The notes under the pieces: generated by a model | What the model was told of the DNA's origin: nothing | The model's database searches: none | The model's input: the letters and a program-made list of their open reading frames with translations, nothing else | Position numbers and translations under genes: made by a program | NCBI GenBank assembly: GCA_963989385.1 | Contig: OZ022501.1 | Coordinates: 97,076,979-97,140,978, forward strand | DNA length: 64,000 nt | Reading direction: 5' to 3' | Source: Ctena decussata | Lineage: Eukaryota; Mollusca; Bivalvia; Lucinida; Lucinidae | Shown here: piece by piece, positions 34,579 to 45,958 of the stretch | Numbering within the stretch: position 1 is the stretch's first letter | Layout: every line of letters begins with the position of its first letter

Positions 34579-34676
34579 ATGTCACTGCCTGAGTTTCGAA
34601 CTCGCACTAAACTGTTTTATTGTCAAACGAAATCGCTACTGCTGCCATTAACCCACTCGACCACGTACCAACATTT
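34579..34676 (-). repeat. tRNA-like SINE head, minus strand
   Basis: On the minus strand TGGTCGAGTGGGTTAATGG (A-box-like) and GAGTTCGAAACTC (B box) flank an overlong anticodon region. A-rich sequence follows, as in a SINE. Confidence 0.45.
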
Positions 34677-34991
34677 GAATGATGAAATATTAAGAAATAT
34701 ACTCATGGAAGTATTGCAAAAGCTGAGGATAATTGCCCGAGGCTACTCACTACCTGTTTTACCTGTTATCCTTAAATGGGCATGCTAGACTATTTGCGCG
34801 GGAAACAAATTATCTTTGGGCGACAGTAGTTGATTCAGTTTTAGTTTATTTTTTTACAGCTGTCATGTTTACAGTTGTAGAGTTTGTCAAGCAGAATCAG
34901 CAAAGTGAGGGTCCCCAAACCTAGCTGGACCCAGATAGCCCACAGTACTAGTAAGGGGGTGCCTGCCTTCGAAATTATCTGGGTGCCTAGA

Positions 34992-35160
34992 TACATAAGT
35001 TTAGGTGGGGGTTTGCAGCTGTCTGACCGTAGAAGAGGTCCCACTTTGTCTCACGGTGGTCACACGCCCAGTTAGTGATTCACCGCGAATAGACTCTACC
35101 CATATTATTTGCGCCTCACTTTGGTTGTATGTAGCGGTCATAAGTTTAAAGACTGACTTA
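34992..35160 (+). repeat. duplicated segment, matches 29,468-29,630
   Basis: See the partner segment. The spacing to the larger duplication differs (0.1 kb here, 1.6 kb there), so one copy has gained or lost sequence. Confidence 0.75.
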
Positions 35161-35267
35161 GTCTAATTTTGCCACCATATTTTTTATAGAATTTACGGCG
35201 CAATCTTTACATCCCTATATGTCTACAGACTGAGTTCTGTTTGTCTTTATTTGATATTATACACATT

Positions 35268-37190
35268 ATGCGTTCACTCGGGTGACTTCTTCGCGGAGTT
35301 GAACTTTATGACTAATGAAGTCGCATGCCTTTATCTTCAGCAGACTATAGCTGAATTAAGCAATATCGCGATTTTTAGAAGTTGCCTTCCCTTCGTCAGT
35401 TGCCATTAAAGACATAACGAATATTTGTCTTGTTCTTCTTTGTAACAAATTCTTTTCTATAACGTATACTTATTAATTCAAGTCTACACGTACGGTGATA
35501 GAGCAGTAAAGGTATTTAGATGAAACTGAGAGATAGCTGTATAAACTATTCCCATATCTAAAATACCAATGAGAAGCGTCTACTTATTTTATGTTATTGC
35601 TTCAGTATGCTCTATATTTCGAAGCACAGTCAGGTTCGTCCAGACATATGTTTGAGGCTGGTACCCAAAGATGTTTGCTTTCAGAAGCAAGATGGAGTTC
35701 ATACCCAAAATGAGTTTGCTTCCTTTGAAACAGCACAAAAAGTCTTCAGAGAGAAATGCATGTTTTGCCCTCAAAAGTTCAACTCTTGAGTTATAATTCG
35801 CAGTTATCTGCTCATCTACCGTCGTTGTATTGAGTGATTGATTCATTGTTTTGGGTTTAACAGCCCTTTGAGACAGTGTTTCATTCTATATCGGGCCGTC
35901 TCCCAGACAGAGGGAGAAAAAAGAGAAATGATAGACGAGAGAAAAGAATGTCCAAACAACCCCCACCTACTGCAAGCACAGTAGGTCCTTGTCCCTTGTC
36001 CTATCATGTTCGAAAACAGTAGGACGCCCATGCACTTGAAGTTATACACAGCATCATCGCACCGCCCGACCACCCCCGCCGTCGTTATAAACCTGTGTAT
36101 TATTAGTCCATGGGGGGCCTACTCGATCAAATGAATATTTCTTTTGTAGGTTGTAGCCGCCGGCTAATTCAACATGCTGAGACAGATTCAAAACCATGCT
36201 AAACACGTCTGCGTTCGATTAGTATGACGAATGATTTATCTAAGGACCACTCATTCTATGTATATTTTGATAAAATGTAACGAGACAGTTTTTCCTTACT
36301 ATTTTATAAAATTTATCTTTCAAAATGTTCCTCCTGTGATGAAAATGAGTAAAGTGCCGTCGCATTTGTTATTAACGCATCGAATTTTATTATTATTATT
36401 ATTATCTTCTCTTGCCCGTCTTATGGCAGAAGACATTTTATTGGTTTCTTTTTTTATTGATTCAATTTTATTATTGTTTTCTCTTTTTCCTGGGTTCCCG
36501 TTTTAAGTTAAGAGTGAATTGACTGAACAGCTATCGTCTTGCGTATTCATTTTTTTCGTGTTTATTTATTTATTTGTGTTATATTTATTTCTTTTATTTA
36601 TCCTATTTGTCTATTCGCATTTATTTTCTGATAGTTTTTCTTATGACCAACTAGTTCTTATAAATTTCAAATCATAATGATGTTCTTTTCCGACAGTAAT
36701 GTTCTACGTGTCATTAATTAAGTGTATTTATGTTATAATATTTTAACAGAAATAGCGTTAATATTCTCACTTCCTTCTTGGCAGATCTTTTACGCTATTC
36801 AATGATAATATTTGAAATTCCGGTAGTGTTTTGGTGAAGGGCTAGGAACATATTATATATAGTGAGCACGCTCGTCTTGACGTCTTATTTTGTGAGTGGC
36901 GCTAGAACAAGTATATTTTAAAGCATTTAGCATGTTTAGCAAATGAAAATTTCGGAAAATTCGCGCAAACGTATTGCATCCAGATAGCTAACCTGTTTAA
37001 CTGAAATTCTACAGTTGATAGATCTGTGCATTTCATTTTCTGATTGTTCAACTTAACCTTAAGCGCAGTTTTTCGTGATTTACAAACTATATTGCATAAC
37101 TGTACGGTAAATTGTATCACTTAAATATTGTGCATGTTCACGTGTCCCAATATTTAATGCTTACCATTTCCGTAATGCACTGCTGGATAG
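35268..37190 (+). repeat. segmental duplication, copy 2
   Basis: Co-linear with copy 1, but has a SINE at 35,830-36,078 that copy 1 lacks, and lacks the 1.1 kb insertion of copy 1. Substitutions are frequent, so the duplication is not recent. Confidence 0.8.
35830..36078 (-). mobile_element. SINE with 11-bp target duplication
   Basis: 249 bp on the minus strand ending GGCTGTTAAACCCAAAACAA then TGAATCAATCA, the common bivalve SINE tail. Flanked by CCGTCGTTGTA (35819-35829) and CCGTCGTTATA (36079-36089). The head is not clearly tRNA-like. Confidence 0.82.
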
Positions 37191-37371
37191 TTAATACAGT
37201 TTATGGTTTTTTTTTACAACTGTTGTGTAATATATTAAAACTAACAGAAAATAGATGCGAACTGACAAATAGGATAAATAAATGAAATAAACAAATAAAC
37301 ACAAAAAAGTGAATACCGAAAACAATGGCTGTTACGTCAATTCACTCTTTCTTACGTTCTTACGCCGAATC

Positions 37372-37875
37372 GTTGTCATTGGCGCATTGCGTATTGGTGA
37401 TAAATACACAACGTGCGTTCTTGTGCGGAACCTTTGTCATGGCTGCATTGCGTATCGGTGATTAATACACAACGTGCGTTCTTGCACCGAATCTTTGTCA
37501 TTGGCGCATTGCATATTGGTGATTAATACACAACGTGCGTTCTTGTGCGGAACCTTTGCCACGGCCGCATAGCGTATTGGTGATTAATACACAACGTGCG
37601 TTCTTGTGCGGAATCTTTGTCATTGGCGCATTGCGTATCGGTGATAAATACACAACGTGCGTTCTTGTGCGGAATCTTTGTCACGGCCGCCTTGCGTATT
37701 GGTGATGCAGACATGAAGTGCGTTCTTGTGCGTAATCATTGTCATGGCCGGATTGCGTATTTATGTCAAATACGCGTATTTACGTACTCATGCGTATTCG
37801 TGGTACCAGTCGGAGATGCGTATTCATGACTTGCGTATGTGTGCAGAATCTTTGTCACGTCCGCATTTGCGTATT
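37372..37875 (+). repeat. 61-bp minisatellite, about 7 copies (TACGCAT satellite, copy 2)
   Basis: GTGCGTTCTTGTGCGGAA recurs at 37,413, 37,474, 37,535, 37,596, 37,657 and 37,719 (period 61-62). Each unit has ATCTTTGTCATGGCC and GCGTATTGGTGA. It is the inverted relative of 17,320-17,860. Confidence 0.9.
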
Positions 37876-37899
37876 TATGATTATTTTGTTCATTTTTCC

Positions 37900-39130
37900 C
37901 TGTGTTTGTATTTTGTATGAACTGACCAGACTCTGCATATGATATCATATTCACATAATTGCTGATTATGGTGCCTGCTTGCATATGTCAAAATACCTCA
38001 AATAATCCATATTAAGGACGTTTTTCATAATAATATAGCTGCATATCTCCACAATCACAACATCTTAAAAATGCAGAGCTTATGAATGTGCTTGTATTTC
38101 CCAAAGCAAAGAATATCATACAATTTTAATGATATTACATGTACTCTTACTGTCAGTAACTTTTAAAAATGAGCTTTTAAAATTGCTTTTCAACTTTTTA
38201 TTCTGCACCATATCACTTTCTACTTCTCTTACTAACACGCCCAGCATGGTCAAATTCAAATAATACTCGAAAGAGGTTATGGATTATATCAAGATACATA
38301 GAGCCAGTCACAAAATTGGAAAATTCCTATTTTTTTTATTTTTTTTTGTAGTTCTATCTCCACAATCACAATATTGATGAGGAATTTGAAAACTGCATGA
38401 CCAAATTTTGCACTGACTGATTTGAAGTTTAAAACATTTACTGTATTACATCTATGAACAAGGGGTTGAATTACACTGCCATTTTGGAATATACATTTAT
38501 AAGTCACTGATTAAGTTTTTTGTTATATGTTGTGATTCTGGATAAACAGCTGTGACATGTCAGGGAATTTATAAAACAACACTCTTTCCCCTCAAACATT
38601 TTATGTAAAAGTGTATAACCTCCTTTGTTTGAAAAGATGTATCTATCTACCTCACTTGTTTCTGCTGTAAGGTTAATACTTTACCACACTATATAGATTG
38701 CTAGATGTTCTCATGTATTTTGAGCATGCCTTGTATTAGTTACAGTGACATTGTATTGTTTGTTATATGCCTGGGAAAACACTGTGAAATGATCAGTATT
38801 CCTCAATAAAATTTGCATTCGTATTTGTAAGGTCAGTACAGATTAAGCTAAAAGATAGATGAAAAGGTTGAGATACAGTAAATGGTAGGCATTACAAATA
38901 TATGCAGGTGAATATGTCAAATGAATAGGAATTCTAATGCACTTACAATTATAACGCGACGTCTGATTGGATAACGTCAAAAATTTGCGACAGTATATTC
39001 TGCGATATACTGTTCCAAACCCGACGTCATTAACATCGCTTCTCATTGGCTGACGTATGGTTTAACGTTGCTGACAGCGCTTGAAATGGGTGTAAACCAG
39101 TACATTATTAAAGGTGAAAAAGTAGAAAAG
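37900..39130. other. intergenic, no gene recognised
   Basis: AT-rich sequence without splice-bounded coding. Around 38,950-39,060 are two GACGTC-type motifs, but no element boundaries are clear. Confidence 0.4.
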
Positions 39131-39141
39131 TGAATTAGAAT

Positions 39142-39307
39142 GGGGATAACTGTATTGAAAATTGTCATTTGGGGAGGCAAATCACCGGTTTTATGGTCGC
39201 AAATTGCGTTTTACGGCTCCGCTAGCGCGTCGCCGTTAAACGAAATTTCCGACCATAAAACCGATGATTTACCTCCCCAAATGACAATTTTGAGTACAGT
39301 TATCCCC
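39142..39307. mobile_element. palindromic MITE
   Basis: GGGGATAACTGTA ... TACAGTTATCCCC ends, long arms ATTGTCATTTGGGGAGG / CCTCCCCAAATGACAAT and GGTTTTATGGTCG / CGACCATAAAACC, with a GC-rich loop. Confidence 0.75.
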
Positions 39308-39329
39308 TAAACGTAAGTAGGTGTGGCGG

Positions 39330-40060
39330 GAATGTAGGAAAGTAGAGAGGTGGGCAACAAGAAAGTGTATAGGTAAAATGATATGTAACAGGAACCCAGG
39401 GACAAGTTAGGTAGATGGGCACAGTTAGTACATATGCGAAGATACAGTTGTTTTAGATATGTATTTCGTGAAATAGGTTATATTGGCAGTCTGGTAGGTA
39501 AAGTTTGTATAAAAGATAGGTTTGGAAAATATGCAGCTATATGGAGTTAGATACAAGAGTTAAGGGTGATGTAGGTTAACTGGGCAAAGGTAGGATGGGT
39601 TACTGTGGTAACGTGGGTAGATTAGGTGAAATAGAATTTAGTAGATATACGAGGTAGGAAGATATAGAAGCTAGGTAAGAAAACAGGTGAGGTAAGGTTA
39701 CTAAGACTTTAAGGACTGCTATGAAATGAAAGTATGACATGTTAATTATAGTAATGGATAAGGTAGGTTATGGCTACAGTAAAGAGCAATGCAATGTAGG
39801 GAAGTATACAGTGATAGCCAGGTAATTGTAGATAGGCATGTATGCAGGGTAGGTAAAATAAGAAAGATATGGTAATAAGATATGGTAATGTAACAGTATA
39901 TTTAAGGAGAAAAGGGGAAAGGTAGGTGCTGTATTTGGTTTGAGGAAAAGAAAGGTTAAATAAGGAATTTAAGTCTAGTGGATAGGGAGGTAAGGTAAGG
40001 CATGGTTTAGGTTAGACAGAAGGTAGCTAGATTTATGCAAGATAAATGTATGTAAGGCCC
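39330..40060. repeat. C-poor, AGGTA-rich tract
   Basis: About 700 bp on the plus strand dominated by AGGTAG, GGTAAG and TAGGTT words, with very few C. It looks like a decayed short-motif satellite. Many GGTAAG words look like splice donors but there is no coding. Confidence 0.55.
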
Positions 40061-40608
40061 AGTCCACTGATTATAGGTTCAAGGCATTTGTGTAACAGTT
40101 TGCCATAAAAATGTAACCTACAACCTTTTCCCTCCTTTTTTCTCTCTCTCTCTTTCTGACACACACTTATACAGAGTCAATCTGTATCTCGTTTGTCCAG
40201 TTTTGATGCTGATTTTTTTTCTCCATTTCCTGGGATGTCAGCAAAAGAATATGACCTAGATGCTATTTGTCATGCTCCTTGAGGCTGGAGGTTAAAGTAA
40301 TATTCAGCTGGTACCTATGTTTTATTCAACAGAGATGATTTTGACATTTTTTCAGCGTTCTAGTCTAGTCTAGTCTATTCCATAACCTTGCAGGGTCATT
40401 GGGGCACAACAGAAGACTTTACAACAATCCCCAGACCCTCCATCCAGTCCTGTCTTCAGCTGCCCTATAGTTGTGCTGGTGAAGTCCAGAGTTTAAGAAC
40501 TTTCAGATTTACTTCCCTTCATAAATTCACCCTAACCATGAGGAGCCTACTGACATAGAGTTAGATATATGGTATGTCTTTTGAGACTAGAGTGTAGATG
40601 AACCACCG

Positions 40609-40707
40609 TGATGTGCGTATATATTGGGACACCTAAAATAATAAATTTTCCATTTGGGACAAATGGAAAATTTATTATTTTAGGTGTCCCAATACTTAAG
40701 CACATTA
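40609..40707. mobile_element. ~100-bp mariner-like MITE, family P2
   Basis: ATTGGGACACCTAAAATAAT and its reverse complement flank a short centre around CCATTTG. Ends GTGATGTGCGTA / AAGCACATTA. Confidence 0.75.
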
Positions 40708-41014
40708 GGACAATTCATTTTATAAGAATAATGTCCCTTTTTGAAGAACTGCTTGATCTAGAAGATCTGTTTAAAGCCTGGTTTATATATGTTTTTGCAC
40801 ATGTGGCAAAAAGAATATATGGAAAATAGCACATATGGTTTTGTGTTTATACGATATGCAGAGAGCACAGATGTTCTCAGCATTTCCCGCCGTTTACCTG
40901 GCAATGTCTGCATAATTTTGTCATCTTTTATGTTACAAAAATGTAGACTGAGGACATGCTGATGATTCCAGTTTGTGTGTGATTCATTGCCCATGCTTAT
41001 GAGCAAATGCAACA

Positions 41015-41607
41015 TACACTGCTCAAAACATTTAAAGGAACGCCAAATTATTTTTCCATAGACGACAGTGCAACGCCGCCCCACTTTGAGGGTCATTTAC
41101 TTTCGCTCGACAAAGACACGGAATTTCGAATTTATGCCATTTTTTAAAGAGGGTCGCGGTTACTGACAGCACAAGTTTTGATCCAATATTTGCCCTGCCT
41201 ATGTCCATGGACTGTTTTTTGTACAAATGAAATTTTGGTAAAAAATTGCATTTTTTCAGAACAGGTGAAGAGCATGAAAATTACAACCAAAATCAACACA
41301 ATCAGTTTGCCCATGAAGGTGAATGTCTTACAAGGTGACCCGTTTGAAAGGATCACTTTGAACTCAAGCTTATGAGATTTTATAGACTTCCAGAAAAATG
41401 CCTCATTTTCAGAACAATCGAAAAATGCAAAAAAAATTTCCATGTAAATGATCTGTGTATCAGTTGTATTGAAATTCTTGTCTAAAACTTTGATTGTTCT
41501 TGCAACCGCTGTATAGGAATGAGGAATTCTTAGCCTTTAGCGATCAAATTTATGGGCCGTGGAACTGGGTTTATGTTGTAGTACCTTTAAATATTTTGAG
41601 CAGTGTA
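41015..41607. mobile_element. Tc1/mariner-like non-autonomous element
   Basis: 593 bp with TIRs TACACTGCTCAAAACATTTA and TAAATATTTTGAGCAGTGTA, bounded by TA. No transposase reading frame remains. Confidence 0.75.
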
Positions 41608-41929
41608 TAAGAGTATAGACCCTAAAATGAAAGGACTTCAAAGTTCAGGGAAGCAGACAGAAAGAAATAAAAGTTGTTCCCCTTTGTAAAATACATGTAA
41701 TATTCAAGAAATATACATTATAATAGCCCCGGTATCAATATTTTGGTATTTTTTATGTACCTACTGAGGTTGCAAAAGCAATTAACCTCAGTGAACTCTC
41801 TTCTGATTGGTCAAAAGCTTATGGAAAAAAGCATAAGGATAGAATAAGCAGTGCATAACTCTGTTTAGACGGTATGTTTTCCATATGTGCACAAAAAAAC
41901 TTAGTATGTGGAAAACATATCGTGTAAAT

Positions 41930-42150
41930 GAGGCTTAAGGAATCCATTCTATTGGCACTACTTCTCTTGACTGCAAGAGGTGTTAACCAAGTTTTCAAAG
42001 GTAGACACGTTTTGTGATTCCCTGTCTACTTTCCTGAATGATGAAACCACTGAAAAAGGACTCTTACAGAAAAGAATAGATTGTTGATCTCCAATGAAAA
42101 GAGGCAAAAATGGAGGATTTGCTTCCCCTGCAAGTATGTCCATTTACCTT
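41930..42150. mobile_element. MITE family P3, degraded
   Basis: Contains GTGATTCCCTGTCTACTTTC and GGATTTGCTTCCCCTGCAAG in P3 order, ending TCCATTTACCTT. Confidence 0.5.
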
Positions 42151-42414
42151 ATTCTTTCATTCTTTGACGTCTCATAAGTATCACCTCAACATATCTTGTG
42201 TAATTTCGTTAGAATAACTTAATAATGACTGCAGCAACATATGTTTTATAAAGAAATTCAGGAATATGATTATCAATAAATTATCTCTTTTCATACAGAA
42301 TCCAAATACTTTTGCTTCAGAATTATACAGTTGTATAGCTGCGATTTATATGGTCCGCACTATAGGCAGTTACATTCCAACCTCTGTGAATAGCCTTTAC
42401 ACTGAACTTACAAG

Positions 42415-42570
42415 GAGTGGTGTTATCTAGTGGTTAATGTGCTAGGTTACCAATCCAGGGGTCACAGATTCGATCCCCCACTTTTAAAACTAGAGCAAGT
42501 GAGCAGAGGCTCACATATACTCCCCAACTAGCTCCCCAACCAACGCCAATGCCTACAGAAACAAATCTTA
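42415..42570 (+). mobile_element. tRNA-derived SINE
   Basis: A-box-like TATCTAGTGGTTAATGTGC and B-box GATTCGATCCCCC at tRNA spacing, then a non-tRNA body with GTGAGCAGAGGCTCAC hairpin. Confidence 0.55.
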
Positions 42571-42603
42571 ATACATGGTATGAACCTAGGAGCAAATATA
42601 CTC

Positions 42604-42703
42604 TACTGTGCTTAAATATTGGGACACATAAAAACCATTAGTTTTCCATTCTGAACAAATGGAAAATTAATGGTTTTTGGTGTCCCAATACTTAAGCACT
42701 TTA
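42604..42703. mobile_element. ~100-bp mariner-like MITE, family P2
   Basis: ACTGTGCTTAAATATTGGGA ... TCCCAATACTTAAGCACTTT with centre TTTTCCATT/AATGGAAAA; third copy of the family at 52,157. Confidence 0.75.
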
Positions 42704-42856
42704 GGCTAGTTAAAATCAAAATATGCTTTACATTTGTACAAACTTGCATGAACAAATCTTAAACGGTTTTCGAGATATATGGAGCGAGCACGAAATGTTA
42801 CCTTTTGACCTTTGACCTCTAAGTGTGACCTTGCCCTTTGTCGGACATCGTTGAAA

Positions 42857-43385
42857 TACAGTCGAACTTCACTGGTTCGAACACGGAAGGCTCGAACACC
42901 ATGTTTCGGTCGAACTGACTTTCCAGTCCCGGCAAAATCCCTATTCATTTTAACTAAACATGCCACACTTTGCTCGAACAACGATGGCTCGATCGCTCGA
43001 ACCCCAAGTCTGGTCCCTAGAAACCAGTTTCTATGTACAAAAACACCGATGGCTCGCACCTATTTCCTTGTAAAACATTTCCAAGTTTAATGACCGGACT
43101 AAATGTAGATCCTACCAATTACAAGTATTGGTCATGCCTATCTTGATCTTTTTATATTGTAATTAAAATTCTTTGTTGTTTTGTTTTATCTACCTGATAG
43201 TGCAAAGGTTCAAAGAGTGACCGATCAAAATACAGGAAGTTGTCGTAGTTATGATAGAAAAACATAGTACATAAAGTTGGATCTTGTTGGATCATGTTGA
43301 GCTGGTCTTCAATGGCTCGAACTACCGATCGGTCGAACTTTTTTCGGTGGTCCCGGCGAGTTCGAGCCATCGAAGTTCGACTGTA
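42857..43385. mobile_element. pogo/Tigger-like non-autonomous element
   Basis: 529 bp, TIRs TACAGTCGAACTTCACTGG and ATCGAAGTTCGACTGTA, with inner CGAAC/GTTCG repeats. Bounded by TA. The open frames in it come from the repeated TCGAAC words. Confidence 0.78.
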
Positions 43386-43559
43386 TGCGTTCTGCACATC
43401 GTCTCGTTAAGGCAAACATTTGACCCAAGTTTCAAAAAAATCTTTCAAGGGGTTGAGGAGATATGGAGCGGACACTTGAAGTTAATGGAGGGACAGACAG
43501 ACGGAGGCCACAACAACATATGACCCATCTTGGACAGGCGTATAATAAAAACAACACAA

Positions 43560-43880
43560 AACTTAAAATAAATGTTTAAGCATGGGACCTTGACCTTAAG
43601 TTAGCAACAGCACTCAAATGATGTTGACTATTCTGCATAAACCTAGAAGTAAACCTAGTCACATATCAATAGGTTCCATCAAATGATAGTGGAAATATAA
43701 GCAAAGAATATAACCTAAACCCAAAACTTTAACACGAATGTTTCTGTCTGTGACTTTAAGTCAGCAGCAGCATCCAAATGATGTCAACAAGTCTGCATGA
43801 AACTAGTCAGACACCAAAAGGTTCCATCAAAGGTTTAAGGATATTTGAAATATAAGACAGAATAAAAACTTAACACAAAA
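43560..43880 (+). repeat. dispersed repeat, two ~140-bp units
   Basis: Two units (about 43,600 and 43,745) with TTAAGT(C/T)AGCA and CAAATGATGT; related to 5,080-5,480. Confidence 0.5.
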
Positions 43881-43906
43881 CGTTTATGCAAAAGTTAGCA
43901 ACAGAT

Positions 43907-44176
43907 GGTTTGATTGATTTATTGCATAACGTCCACGGTAAACAGCTATGGTCATGTCAGGACGGTCAGTTAACCTAACCACACTATTCCTGGGCAGGCT
44001 TAGACCTCCTAAGCGGTTAACCAGTAGTAAGTGCACATACTTTCGCCAGTAACTGACAACTGCCCTTCTTGAATCAGCGGAAGGAGAAACGGAAGTATGT
44101 GGCCAGACCGGGTTTCGAACCCAGGACCTCTGACTTATGAGTCAGGTGCCCTACCGATTGCGCTACGCGGCCCGGC
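43907..44176 (-). mobile_element. full-length tRNA-derived SINE with 11-bp target duplication
   Basis: On the minus strand the first 76 bases fold as a tRNA with CAT in the anticodon position, paired acceptor arms (GCCGGGC / GTCTGGC) and B box GGGTTCGAAACCC. It then has a body with GGGCAGTTGTCAGTTACTGG and a tail AATAAATCAATCAAACC. Direct repeats TAGCAACAGAT flank it (43896-43906, 44177-44187). The target duplication and body show it is a SINE, not a tRNA gene. Confidence 0.9.
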
Positions 44177-44553
44177 TAGCAACAGATAGATGGACAAACA
44201 GACTGGACAGAAAGACGAAAACTATATACCCCTCAACAAACTTCCTATGTTAGGGCATAATCAGGTCCCCATCTCCATATAACCTATGTGTTGGTGGAAT
44301 GTTAAATCCAAGTTCACTAACTTACTGTACCAGCAACTTTTCAGACTTACAGCACATGAAAAGCAAAAACTCAGATCAGCCAGAACTCATATGCAGACTG
44401 GTCATAGGCATCTTTCTCTGCTACACAGATTCCTTGTGTTTCATAGACAGATGACTGAACAGACTATAAGAATACTCAGGTTGATCTGAATCTTTGCAGT
44501 TTGGACATGCTATACAACTGTTTTTTGTGGCATATTTCATACTGTTGCCACTT

Positions 44554-44768
44554 TAAGGTGAATGAGTACATTTTCAGGGGAAGCTACTCTGCCATTTTTA
44601 TTTTTCCACTCTACTCAACTACCCAGTGGGATCAACCCTTAAAGGAAAGAATCTGCTCCCCTTGCTTCATTTTGAAACAGTTCTCAGTCCGGGGAAGCAA
44701 ATAGGGTATCACTAAAGTAGTTCTTTGTAAAATGGCAGAAAAACAGGGAGGTGTACCCATCACCTTAA
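44554..44768. mobile_element. MITE family P3
   Basis: TTAAGGTGAATGAGTACA ... TGTACCCATCACCTTAA ends; only half of the central hairpin (AAAGGAAAGAATCTGCTCC) is kept. Confidence 0.75.
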
Positions 44769-44855
44769 TCATCTCTTGTAGCTTGTCTTACCAGATTTTT
44801 GCTCAAAAGGAAATAAAGGACAAGAAATCACAGACTGAATATCTGTTTATTTCAT

Positions 44856-45099
44856 ATATGAGCCGCGACATGAGAAAACCAACAATGTGGTTGTGCGCCC
44901 AGCCCAGACTCAGATCAGCCTGGGCATCCGCCCAGTCTGATCAGAATCTTCGCTGTCAGCATAGCGGTAGCTTAGACCCTTAGCTACCCTTTAAGCACTT
45001 GGGGAAGAGTCTGATCAGACTGGGTGGATGTCCAGGCTGATCTGAGTCTACACTGGGCGCACAACTACATTGTTGGTTTTCTCGTGTCGCGGCTCATAT
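44856..45099. mobile_element. palindromic MITE, family P4, full length
   Basis: 244 bp, the same length as the 13,352 copy. Ends ATATGAGCCGCGACATGA and CGTGTCGCGGCTCATAT. Confidence 0.85.
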
Positions 45100-45210
45100 T
45101 CCTAGCAAAGCTTCACAAGATCCACAATCAACTGAAGGAGTCTCCTCTCTTATTTTTCTGTTCAGGATTTTTGTGTGCATCTCAGTAATCTGTACCTATG
45201 ACTACCATAA

Positions 45211-45440
45211 ATGAGCCACCACACAACAAAACCAACAAAGTGGTATTTGCACCCAGCGAAGACTCACATTTGCCTGGGCATCTGCTCAGTCTGATCAGAG
45301 TCTTTGCTGTATGCATGGAGGTAGCTTGGCTACCCTTTAAGCACCCAGCAAAGACTTTGTTCAGACTGGGTGGATGCCAAAGCTGATCCGAGTCTCCGAT
45401 GAGTGCCACTCTGTTGGTTTTGTATTGTTGCCGCTAAAAT
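45211..45440. mobile_element. MITE family P4, diverged
   Basis: ATGAGCCACCACACAACAAA ... TGTTGGTTTTGTATTGTTGC with the internal GCACCCAGCGAAGACTC and CAGTCTGATCAGAGTCTTTG motifs. Confidence 0.75.
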
Positions 45441-45759
45441 ATACGCTTTATCTCTATCAGTTGTAGTGATCCCACTGATTTACAACACACATATACTGTA
45501 ACCAAATATTTTTAATAAGCAACACTGCAGAAGTTCCAAAAACAAGGCAATGTTGATACTGGCAAAAAATCTCAAGCAACCTTTTCAGAACAACCTTTTC
45601 AGAATCATCTATTCAAGGATTTGTTTTTTATTTCTTTTTTGAAAGGAATCTCATTTGTGTTGAATGCATTCTAAATACAGTGGTGGGGACAAGGCGCATT
45701 TGAGGAATTTAGTCAGACGTTATCTGATTTTCAAATGGAAAAGTTTGAACACGACCTGT

Positions 45760-45914
45760 CTGCGTACCGGATGGCTTGCCTGCAGTGCCTTGCCCATCAC
45801 ATAAAAAAACTTTGACATAAAACTTTAAAGTGTGATGCCCATGCCAATGCCCATGCCGACGCCGACGTCAAAGTGACAACAATAGCTCTCTGTACTTTCA
45901 AACAGGCGAGCTAA
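45760..45914 (+). mobile_element. short family A-like element
   Basis: Start-like GGCTTGCCTG...CTTGCCCATCACAT, then GCCGACGCCGACG and the end AACAATAGCTC ... CAGGCGAGCTAAAA, with almost no core. It looks like the two ends joined by deletion. Confidence 0.6.
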
Positions 45915-45958
45915 AAATGACTTCTTCTGACTGTAAAAGTCCATTTCAGAAACCCATT

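Noticed and set aside
31567..35789. Parallel open frames in the two duplication copies (VPKNVCFQKQDGV / VPKDVCFQKQDGV)
   Set aside because: The differences I can see are mostly amino-acid-changing and an extra A shifts the frame in copy 2. This gives no sign of coding constraint.
37372..37875. CRISPR-like array
   Set aside because: The 61-bp units are similar along their full length, so there are no unique spacers, and the genome is eukaryotic. It is a minisatellite.
42706..43090. Open frames on both strands in the 42.7-43.4 kb element
   Set aside because: They follow the TCGAAC-rich inverted repeats of a pogo-like MITE and match no transposase.
44101..44176. tRNA-Met-like gene on the minus strand
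   Set aside because: It is followed by a SINE body and tail and is enclosed in an 11-bp target duplication; the anticodon loop is also one base short. It is a SINE head.
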